Positions 55,111 through 64,000 of a DNA stretch of 64,000 nt are shown in pieces. Source of the stretch: Rehmannia glutinosa. Its lineage: Eukaryota > Streptophyta > Magnoliopsida > Lamiales > Orobanchaceae. How positions within the stretch are numbered: the stretch's first letter is position 1; every line of letters begins with the position of its first letter. A program made the position numbers and the translations under genes. Under the pieces are notes generated by a model that had not been told where the DNA came from, made no database searches, and was given only the letters and a program-made list of their open reading frames with translations. Where the stretch lies: assembly GCA_016081115.2 (NCBI GenBank), contig JABTTQ020001501.1, forward strand, positions 62,001-126,000, written 5' to 3'.

Positions 55111-56620
55111 GGCGAATCAAACCGAACTCAAGCACTTGCCCGAGCATCTCAAATATGCATTCCTTGGAGCGAATAACACGAGTCGGGTAATCGTATCATC
55201 TCTTTTAACTTCAGTTCAACTCGATAAATTGCTTACGGTGTTACGAAAACATAAGTCGGCGATAGGTTGGTCAATCTACGATTTAAAAGTCATTAGTCCA
55301 TCGATTGCGATGCATAAAATTAGGATGGAAGATGTCTATAAACCTTTGGTACAAAATCAAAGACGATTAAACACTATAATGCAAGAAGTCGTGAGAAAAG
55401 AAGTTTTAAAATGGTTAGATCTTTGGAATTATATATGCTATTTCGGCGCGAGTTCTTGGGTAAGTCGGTGCAAGTGGTGCGAGAAGAAAGGGGATGACGG
55501 TGGTAAGAAACGAGAGTGATGAGCTTATAGCAACTAGAGTAGTAATCTGGATGGCAAATTTGTATTGATTATAGGAAGTTAAATGATGCTACTCGCAAAG
55601 ATCACTTTCCCTTCCCTTTATTGATATGATGCTTGACCGTTTGGTGGATATGATTACTATTGTTTTTCGATGGTTATTCGGGTATAATCGGATCATGATT
55701 GCCGGAGGACCAAGAGAAGATGACCTTTACATGCCCCTATGGTACATTTGCATTTCGCGAGAATGTCATTCGGACTTAAGTAATGCACCCGCTACTTTTC
55801 AAAGAGATGCATGATGGCAATATTCCATGATTTCATTGAGAAAATAATGGAGGTTTTTATGGATGATTTTTCGTGTTTGGAGATTCATATGATTATTTGT
55901 CCGGATAACCTTTCTCTAGTTTTGCGGAGATGCGAGGAGACTAACCTTGTTTTAAATTGGGAAAAGTGCCATTTCATGGTACGAGATGGCATTGTTTTAG
56001 GCCACCGGAGTCTCTTCGCAGGTTTGGAAGTTGATAGAGAGAAGGTTGTGACAATCGAGAAACTACCACCTCCAACAAACGAGAAAGCCATTCGAAGCTT
56101 TTTGGGGCACGCCGGATTCTACGAGAAGGTTTATCCGTGACTTTTCTAAAATCACTAAACCTTTAAGTCGGTTATTAGAAAAAGAGATCGCTTTCAATTT
56201 TCCGGATGATTGCTTGCAGGCTTTTGAGATTTCGAAGAAGGCTTTGGTGACAACACCGATTCTAGTAGTTCGGGTTGAGTCAGCCCTTCGAGCTTATGTG
56301 TGATGCCAAGAACTTTTGATTTGGGGCTGTTTTGGGCGAGAAACGGGATAAGATGTTGAGCCATCTACTATGCGAGCGAGAACTTTAGATAGCGCTCGCA
56401 AAATTACACCACCACGAGAAGGAAATCTTGCAATCGTGTTTGCATTTGACAAGTTTCGATCTTACTTGATTGGAACTAAGGCGATAGTCCACACCGACCA
56501 TGCGACAATTAAATATCTATTTGACAAGAAGGATGCCAAACCGAGGCTGATTCGGTGGATCCTCTTGCTCCAAGAATTTGATGTGGAGATTCGAGATAGA
56601 AAGGGTGCGAGAATGTAGTA
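55110..56620 (+). pseudogene. Athila reverse transcriptase and RNase H, broken
   Basis: RT pieces run from HLPEHLKYAFLG (about 55130-55166) and SAIGWSIYDLK to the catalytic VFMDDFS motif (about 55853-55874), then LVLNWEKCHFMVRDGIVLGH and AIRSFLGHAGFYEK (about 56090-56131). RNase H includes AFDKFRSYLIGTKAIVHTDH (about 56443-56502) and KPRLIRWILLLQEFDVEIRD. Frameshifts occur near 55515-55560, 55800 and 56140-56370. The catalytic Asp pair remains, but no intact protein exists. Confidence 0.85.
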
Positions 56621-56699
56621 GCCGATCACTTGTCCGACTAGAATACAAGAAGGAGGAAAAAGAAGACACGGAGGCAATTAAGGAGGAATTCCCGATGAG

Positions 56700-57980
56700 C
56701 AACCTCGATGCTACAAGCTAAATTCCCATGATATGCAGATTTTGTTAACTATTTGGTTGCGGGGGTCTTGGCTCCGGATTTATCATCATATCAAAAGAAG
56801 AAATTCCTCCATGACGTCAAGTTCTACATGTGGGATGACCCCTCGCTCTTTAAGAGGTGCGCGGACACCATTATTCGACGATGTGTGCCTCAAGAAGAGT
56901 GGGGGGAGTTCTACAACAATGCCATTCTTCACCTTACGGGGACACTTCGGTCCAGGCACAAATGCGGCTAAGGTATTGGAAAGTGGATTATCTTGGCCTA
57001 CGTTATCTAACGATTGCTATCTATTTGTACAAAGTTGTGATAGGTGCCGGCGGATGGGGAACATCTCGAGGCGACATGAGATGCCTATGACCAATGTGAT
57101 GGAAGTTGAACTCTTTGAGATGTGGGGGATCGACTTCATGGGCCCTTCCCATCTTCGTCGGGGTATCAATACATTCTACTTGCAGTGGAGTACGTATCTC
57201 GATGGGTTGAAGCAATTCCGGCACAGACCAATGATGCGCGAGTAGTGCTTAAATTCCTAAAGAAAAATATATTCACTCGGTTTGGAACCCCGAGAGCTTT
57301 GATTAGCGACGGGGGGTCACACTTTGTGAATAAACGATGAGCACTCTACTCGCGAAATATGGGGTCAAGCACAAGGTGGCATTAGCATACCATCCGCAAG
57401 CAAACGGGCAAGCGCAGAGGTAGCCAATCGCGAGATTAAGCGATTTTGGAAAAGCGGTAAACATAAATCGCAAGGATTGGGCCATGAAGCTAGATGACGC
57501 ATTATGGGCATATCGGACTGCATACAAGACACCATTGGGCACATCTCCATACCAGTTAGTATTCGGGAAATCGTGTCACTTGCCCGTCGAATTGGAGCAT
57601 AAGGCGTTTTGGGCTGTGAAAAAGTTAAATTTTGACTTCCAAGCGGTGGTGAGAAAAGGCTCTTGCACTTAAATGAGATGGAGAAATTAGGGATGAAGCT
57701 TATGAAAATTCCCGGATTTACAAAGAGCGAACCAAGAGATGGCACGATCGAATGATAAATAAATAAGAGAGTTTTTGCGGGTGAACAAGTCATTTTGTTT
57801 AACTCGCGTCTTAAACTCTTTCCGGGAAAACTTAAGTCTAGATGGTTGGGGCCATTTGTGATAAAGAAAGTGTTAAATCCTCAGGGAATAGTGGAGTTGG
57901 TGGTGAGACGGAGAGACGTTCATGGTAAATGGCCGGAGGATCAAGCACTACTTGAGCCAGGGATCAAAAGGAAGAGGTGA
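56700..57980 (+). pseudogene. Athila integrase, broken
   Basis: N-terminal zinc-binding region around RRCVPQEEW (about 56877-56903), CDRCRRMGNIS (about 57035-57068), the first catalytic Asp in WGIDFMGP (about 57123-57146), the second in PRALISDGGSHF (about 57290-57325), then DDALWAYRTAYKTPLGTSPY (about 57493-57552) and VFGKSCHLPVELEH. The C-terminal part, LKLFPGKLKSRWLGPFVI (about 57807-57860), is a normal integrase tail. At least four frame changes. Confidence 0.85.
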
Positions 57981-59025
57981 CACATCTCACTTTGCTAGAG
58001 CCGTGATCAACCAAACAGGCGTCAAGCTATAGGCGTTAAATTTAGCGCTTGTTGGGAGGCAACCCAATGGTTTTGTTGTTTTATTTCTTCCCATGTTATC
58101 TTGGTTTGTTTTCCCTTTTCTAAGTTAGGATTTAATTGCTTTCATAGGTTAGAATTTTACCCTACTTTGCTTTATAAAAAATGACAAAATTGAAAAACAA
58201 GGTACGGCCGAGCAGCAGGCGGCACTGTGCGCCATGCGCACGGCCCGTGCTATACCGCACCTGAAGGGTATTTCGTTCGGCCCCTAAGACAGGCCACCCG
58301 TGCCATTTGACACGCCCCGTGCGCTTTCGAAGTGGGCCAAGCCCTTCGGCCCCAAGCACGGCGGCGTCGTGCGAATGAGCACGTCCAGGTGCTCTATCTG
58401 AAGGCAAAGCAATAAGATGAGGCGGAGATCGAAATTTTTCGCAAATTCCTTCTCCTCTCGCGCGGGGACGAACAAAAATCGCCCCCTCCAAATTGTTTGC
58501 CCAAAATTCTCCTACTATATCATCACTAATCAACTCCCACACTACTCCAAACACAATTTGAACTTGTGGAATTGCTTGGAAGCAAGGATTTGGGGTAGAA
58601 AGCACCTAGGGTTTCAAAAATCCAACTCTCTTCCTATTTTCAGGATTTAAGGTATGAATTGAACTTTTTATGTCAAATTTCTTGAGGATTAAGGATTAGA
58701 ATTGATTTATGATGCTTGTTTGATACTTGTGCCATGATGTTGATTGAAATTTTCTATGAGGCATTTTATCGAACACCTTGTGGGTTGGTGAATTGTGATG
58801 ATTTTGGTTGATTGCTTGATGGATTATACTTGTGCTAGATTGTTTAGGGTGTTAGTGGCTAAGATTTTTGGCGATTATATTGGTATGTAAGTTGAAAGCT
58901 TAATTGTGGATTAAATTGTTGAGATGAGCCACTATACCTTTGTTGGATTGTTGTATTAATTCATCGTTTGTTTTACTTGGCACATATGGATTCTCACGAT
59001 TATTTTGCCAGGTACTTTAAAACAA
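57981..59025 (+). other. Athila spacer between integrase and ORF-1-like region
   Basis: Contains the purine-poor GGGAGGCAACCCAATGG motif (58054-58070) common after Athila pol, a GC-rich palindrome block at about 58200-58395 (for example GCGCACGGCCCGTGC, 58234-58248), and then AT-rich sequence. No protein domain seen. Confidence 0.6.
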
Positions 59026-60330
59026 ATGGCTGAACCACAAAAGAGGTAGGGGTGGACGTTTGAGAGACCCGCTCGGGAGTTCGGTCCAAACCACCCGCAT
59101 GCCTATAGACTCACTTTCACCGAGCACGATATAATGGAGCGATGGAACCGGCTCATCACTCGTGATTACATTCCCACACGCTATGTCGATGATGAGTGTA
59201 TCCAAACTCTCGGGATACACGAAGAGGTGTGGCAAATGTTTGAATGAGTTGGTTGGACCGCTTTCATGCAAGGCGGTGGCCAACATACAAGAAACTAAGG
59301 ATGGGCAACGTATGGTGGGAAATCACGATCGCCGAATCTGAATCAAATTTATGGGGTACCATCCGACGCCCGTCTTAGAACAGTGAAAATTACAACGCGC
59401 ATGAATTCTGGCGGTTGTTGATGAAACTCCGAAATCGGCCTCATGCAATACGCCGCACGCACTTCCAAAGTATCATCACTCCGCAACCCCATCTTCCGTT
59501 ATATTCAAAAGGTGACGGCCCACTCGGTATTCACACGGTACAACGGGGGTATGCAAGCGAAAGAGTTATACTTACTATGGTGTATGCTCACTCGCACCCT
59601 TATAACATGGCGACATACTTTGTGGAACACGCCGTCTACATACAACAAAGACATGATGTGGGAAGATCTTAATTGGGGGAATGATAACCCCATTGTGCGG
59701 CATTTCGAGGTTGACATAAGCCGTATGGAGCCATTAGCAGGCAAACCGAAGCATCAACTTGAGCGCCCTTCACACCATGAAGATTATCGGCAATGAGGAG
59801 AATATCCTATGTTTTCAACAAAAAGTCGCGTCTGCGTTTTCCCTTCCTAACCCGCGGCTCATTGGTGTGGTTGACAACCAAATCAAATGGCTTATATACT
59901 CCGAGGAGCATATCGAGTCATGCGGGGTTTGGCGGCACGAAAGAGGCAAAGGGTAGCGGGTTGCCCGACGAAGAGGACTTGGTGATGGAGACGTAGGAGT
60001 ATGATAGGCATGAGAGGGGATTCGAGCGGGGCTTCAGCAGGAGGCTTCGAGCGGGGCGCCCTAGTAGGGGAACCGATATTCGAGAGAGATCTCGCCAAGG
60101 CGAGAGCATGGGGGACATGACGATCATGATAGATTATGTGCTTTTGAGGAAAGCTTGCGACATCATAGAGCGACTTGATGCTTTCCGAGAAGTCCAGAAC
60201 AAAGGTACCTAGCCGAGCGGTGGTACCAAACACACGAGCGGCGGGAGTTAGAGATATTGCGAGGCATTACGGATTGAGAATTGGCATATCTCAGGGCCAC
60301 TACCCGCCGCCACCCCCACAGTGATTTAGG
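59026..60330 (+). pseudogene. Athila ORF-1-like protein, broken
   Basis: Starts MAEPQKR at ATG 59026 with an early stop. Recognisable parts: FTEHDIMERWNRLITRDYIPTRYVDD and QTLGIHEEVWQMF pieces (about 59118-59244) and RYIQKVTAHSVFTRYNGG...KELYLLWCML (about 59500-59595), resembling the Athila ORF-1 family. It sits after integrase, where Athila elements often carry an extra (env-position) ORF. The C-terminal half is Gly/Arg-rich and frameshifted. Function unknown. Confidence 0.72.
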
Positions 60331-61789
60331 TCATATCCACACTTTTCATTGAAATTCTACCTTCTCTTTCATGCGCTATAATTTCATCCAAGTTTGGGGG
60401 AGAGGTAGTATTTTTTTGATGGGTGTGGCGTTTGCATTCATTTAGTTGCATGTAGAGCATATAGTTGCATTGCATTAGATGTTTGAATTTTTTATGGTTT
60501 TAGCACGTTTATAGCTTTAGCACATTTATCGCTTTCCTAGTTGTTAGGGAGTGAGTTGATTGCTATTGTGTGTTTGTGGTGTTTTGATTTGTGATCTTAA
60601 TCTTGGGGGCATTTGCGGATTGGTTTGTGTTATTTTGAATTGGATGTTGAGTGTGAGTTGATCGGGGTTGAGAATAGTTAATATGGAGCATGTGATTATT
60701 GAATTATGGTTAACATACTTTGAATTATGCACTTACAAGCCTGTGAGCTTTTGAGCCTTTTCGCTTTCATATTATGCGATCTTGTTTGTGATTGAGTGTG
60801 TCATTCATGTTGATTTGAATTCTAGAACTTGGTTTGGTATCTTCGTCAAAGTCACATGTTGTATGCATTCATGAAGATGATTTTAGGCCATCTTTGTTAA
60901 GCCTTTCAAGCCTTTTTGCCTACCTTATGATATTTGACTTCCCTACTTAGCCAATTTGAGCCTATTGCCTGATTTTTTCGATAGCCACATTTCAAGCCTT
61001 GAATCTTATGTAATATATCTGTTACCCCGAGCTTAAGCGTATAGAGTTGATAAAAAGGGCTGAATGAAGGATTGAATGAAGGGGTGTCAAAAGTAAAAAA
61101 ATGTGTACATGTTGGGAACTTGGGAATAAAAGAGGAAAAGGGGAAAAATACTCACAAAAGTCGGAAAAAAAACGCGCAAAAGTGAGTCGGCGAGAGAAGT
61201 GAAATATAGGTGAGAATTGTGATGTAAGGCAAAGGGAATAATGTGTATGAAAAAGAAGGGAGAAATAGAGAAGTGAGAGGATATAAGGCGATTTGGGAGC
61301 ACATAATCGATTTGAATTAGAAAAATGGTTTGAGAAGAACAAATGTGTTTTCCAATCTATACGCTCGAGTTGAGTCACTTTATCTATATTTCCCTACCTT
61401 AACCAAAGAGCCTTCATTACAACCTTAAATAAAGTCCTTTATGATTTGTGAATTGCATACAAACAAGTGGCGGAGATGTGAGACGATTTGCAAGAATATG
61501 GTAATTCTTCATCATTGATATGACTTGAGCGAATACACGTCCTTTATCATGCTAGTGAGTAGAGTATACACTTTATCCAGAGAGGTGTGATTTGAAGTGT
61601 TTTACCATGATTTTTATAAACTTGTGCTCCGTGTTAGCTTTTTGAAACTTGGTTGATATGTGCTTGATGTCTATGGATATATGACATGAATTGTGATGCG
61701 GTGTTCTTGAGTGCTCTTCTTTACCCCATTTGTGTTGTTTTGTGTATAAAGTGTTGGCCGGAGGGATCAGCGGTTTAAGTTTGGGGGTT
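60331..61789 (+). other. Athila 3' untranslated region
   Basis: No coding domain. A purine tract GTTTGGGGGAGAGG is at 60393-60406 and the functional-looking one at 61780-61789 directly before the 3' LTR. 61050-61300 is strongly purine-rich on the + strand, which creates long antisense open frames that are not genes. Confidence 0.65.
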
Positions 61790-63266
61790 TGATTGACTTG
61801 TGTTTTGCATGTATTTTGGGCTTAATATATTGGCTAGAATGTGTTGATATGCATGCATTATATGAGTAAACGGGGTTTTATTCTTTTTTGTGGAAAAGGA
61901 TTACGCTTTGCTCGTTTTGTAGGAATTTATATATATTTGTAGCATTTTGGCAACAAATCAGGCATTGCAACCGCCAATACTTGACATGTTAGACGAAGTT
62001 TGGAGTCGAATCAAGGAGAAGTCGGATGAACCAAGGCAAGAAACGGATGGAAATGGCCAAATGTTTGATGATCAGTGAGCACGGGCGGGCGTGCTTCCCT
62101 AGCATGACCGTGCTCGACCTATACCGAAGAAGAGAGTGTTCGGCCTATAGCACGCAGCAGCCCGTGCCATATGGGCACGCCCGTGCTCCTCTCAGAAATT
62201 GGACAATCGGTTCGGCACCAAAGACGGCTGGGCGTGCCAATGAGGCACGCGGTCGTGCTCTCTCTGGGAAAAATAGAGTTTGACCCGTTTCGACTAGGTT
62301 TCGACCCAAATGAAGTACAAATAAACCGGGGCAGCCACAAACAAGAAAACGCTGATTTTTACCCTAGAAACCGAGAAAAAAGCGAGTTTTCCACTTTGGA
62401 AACTTCGAGAGATCGATCAAGACCGCAACCACACCTTCGAGGATTGAAGATAGATCGAGAGATCGTCATCATCCCCGAGTCACTCATTCCATCGTATCGT
62501 TATTTCAATTAGTTAGATTTTGATTATGAATAATTTGTCTATGAATTGTTTATCTTCAATGTCTGGCTAAACATCTTGTGATTCCCGGGTTTGGGAGTAG
62601 GTTAATAAACACTTTTATTTGATGATTAAGGATAATTGAAGTTAATGTTTTCTTTCTCTATTCAAGTACTTTGCTTTAATTCTTGTTTTATCAAAAAGCC
62701 ATTGATTTAAACTTGTTTGATGTATTGATTCATAATTCTAACCGATGAGTTTCAATACTAGATCTTGAGTACTTGACACAAATAGATTGCATGATTGAGA
62801 AGTCTGTGAATATTTGTGAGATCTAATAATCTTTTGAACTTTTGGGAGTTGGATATCTCATGTTGAGTAGAGATGCTAACATAGATATTCCAATCAACGC
62901 TTTTACATACATCTCGAGAGAGGGGGTAAATTACTTTGGTGATTGGTCTATAGAGAAGAATATGTTTAACCTTGGTTTGCTTAACCGAGCATAAAAGTGG
63001 GATATTAAGCTGAAACCATAACCGGGAATCCATTCATCCATTCTTGATCTTTCAATCACTCTTTGATTTGTTATTTTAGGATTAGTTTACGCTTTAGTAG
63101 TAATAAAGCCAATCTTTCAAATTTCGATAGTTTAGATAAAAATAGGACTATTATAATCCAATACTTGGTACACTAATTTATTAATCCTGTGGATTCGACC
63201 TTGCAAACCCTATTCTATAAATTGATCCGTACACTTTGCGGTGAAACATAATAAAATAGGCGAACA
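61790..63266 (+). repeat. 3' LTR of the Athila element
   Basis: 1477 bp, closely matching 50741-52208. As in the SIRE-like pair, differences concentrate in the GC-rich palindrome block (about 62070-62270), while the AT-rich remainder is almost the same. Confidence 0.88.
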
Positions 63267-63270
63267 AGCA

Positions 63271-64000
63271 CCTATAGGATGGCGCCAAAGGAATTACAAG
63301 AGTTAAAGGCGCAAATACAAGAAGTTCTAGATTTGGGATTTATTAGACCTAGTGTATCACCGTGGGGAGCATCGATTCATTTGTAAAGAAAAGAGGGTCA
63401 CTTAGAAAGTGTATCGATTATAAAGAACTTAATCGTGTCACGATGAAGAACAAGTACCCGCAATGAGGATTGAAGACTTGTTCGATCAATTGAGAGGTGC
63501 CAACACTTTATCTAAGATTGACTTGAGATCCGAATATCATCGAGTTAAAAATTAAAGAGAGTGATATTCCAAAAATGGCATTTAGAACCCGATATGGATA
63601 TTATGAGTTTGTAGTAATGCCATTTGGGTTAAATGCGCCAACAATATTCATGGACTTGATGAATAGAGTGTTTCATCCGTATTTAGACCAATTTGTCATA
63701 GTCTTTATAGATGATATACTTGTATATTCAAAGAATAGAGAGCAACATACCGAAAGCACTTAAGAATAGTGCTAGAAACACAACATAAGGAAAAGTTATA
63801 TGCGAAATTCAAGAAATGTGAGGTTTTGCTAGATCGATTGGTGTTTCTTGGATATGTAATCTTTGCTCAAGGAATTGAAGTGGACCGGTTAAAGTTGAAG
63901 AGATCAACAAATGGAGTGCACCTACGAATTCAAATGAAGTTCACAATTTTCTAGGTTTTGAGGCTATTATCGAAGATTTATTGAAGGATTCTCAAAGATA
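63271..64000 (+). pseudogene. Outer Gypsy reverse transcriptase, broken, runs off window
   Basis: Continuation of the RT interrupted at 50740. MAPKELQELKAQIQEVLDLG (about 63279-63338) and FIRPSVSPWGA lie in one frame, KIDLRSEYH near 63518, MAFRTRYGYYEFVVMPFGL (63575-63631), the catalytic FIDDILVYSKN (about 63703-63735) and FLGYVIFAQGIEVDRLKL near 63846-63899. This sequence type is typical of Tekay/Del chromoviruses. Frameshifts near 63390, 63465, 63540 and 63765. RNase H and integrase would lie beyond the window. Confidence 0.85.

Larger units (their letters stand above)
50741..63266 (+). mobile_element. Athila-type Gypsy element inserted in the outer Gypsy RT
   Basis: A 12.5-kb element with LTRs 50741-52208 and 61790-63266, target duplication AAGCA (50736-50740 and 63266-63270; one base of overlap is ambiguous), primer site TGGCGCCGTGCCGTGG (52215-52230, Asp-tRNA type as in Athila) and purine tract TTTGGGGGTT (61780-61789). 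Order: gag, protease, RT, RNase H, integrase, a long spacer, then an Athila ORF-1-like region before the 3' LTR. All coding parts are broken. GC-rich palindromes occur in the LTRs and in three interior places. Confidence 0.9.

Noticed and set aside
61022..61378. 118-codon minus-strand open frame
   Set aside because: Product of a purine-rich strand in the Athila 3' region; low-complexity Phe/Ser/Leu-rich peptide with no domain.

Overview
The window is nuclear DNA from a flowering plant, almost certainly a eudicot. It holds two recognisable host genes in the first 13 kb and then about 50 kb of nested, mostly decayed transposable elements in AT-rich DNA. Evidence for a plant: GT-AG introns, a papain-type protease with a C-terminal granulin domain (XBCP3 type), a plastid-targeted LON-domain protein, and plant-specific element families (Athila, Cassandra, SIRE-like Copia, Harbinger and hAT MITEs). 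I cannot name the species.

Region by region. 1-3540: degenerate L1-type LINE, cut by the window edge. 3980-9261: five-exon XBCP3-like cysteine protease on the + strand; introns 1, 2 and 3 each carry a copy of one Harbinger-like MITE family, and intron 4 carries a foldback element. The reading frame is broken by three one-base losses, all in mononucleotide runs, while splice sites, phases and catalytic residues are intact. 9262-12114: intergenic, with a hAT MITE (8-bp target duplication) and a fourth Harbinger-like MITE. 12115-12969 (-): intact single-exon LON-domain gene with two G-boxes upstream. 14081-14246: tRNA-like SINE heads, interrupted by a complete but dead Ty3/Gypsy element (14247-20833, - strand, TSD CCATG).

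20834-37548: a degenerate CTAATAYTTTT minisatellite, a second hAT MITE, a solo LTR with perfect TSD, a 7.5-kb Copia element (23639-31117) into which a 5S-rRNA-bearing Cassandra TRIM (28944-29809) has inserted, an inverted relative of the solo LTR, and about 4 kb of AT-rich repeat DNA. 37549-45447: a SIRE-like Copia element with near-identical LTRs and a long gag, but a decayed ORF resembling the 'putative plant transposon protein' domain where pol should be. 45672-47199: a solo LTR of the same family. 47200-64000: a chromovirus-like Gypsy on the + strand, split inside its reverse-transcriptase region by a 12.5-kb Athila element (50741-63266, TSD AAGCA); the outer element resumes at 63271 and leaves the window.

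Only the two host genes have likely cellular roles: vacuolar or secretory proteolysis (XBCP3) and a plastid LON-domain protein. The most unusual signal is in the SIRE-like LTRs: downstream of the TATA box lie seven small hairpins in a row, most with a GTGGT loop. Their stems differ between hairpins and between LTR copies by paired, compensating changes. Separately, GC-rich perfect palindromes of the types GCACGGCCGTGC and TCGACCGGTCGA sit inside otherwise AT-rich LTRs of several unrelated families.
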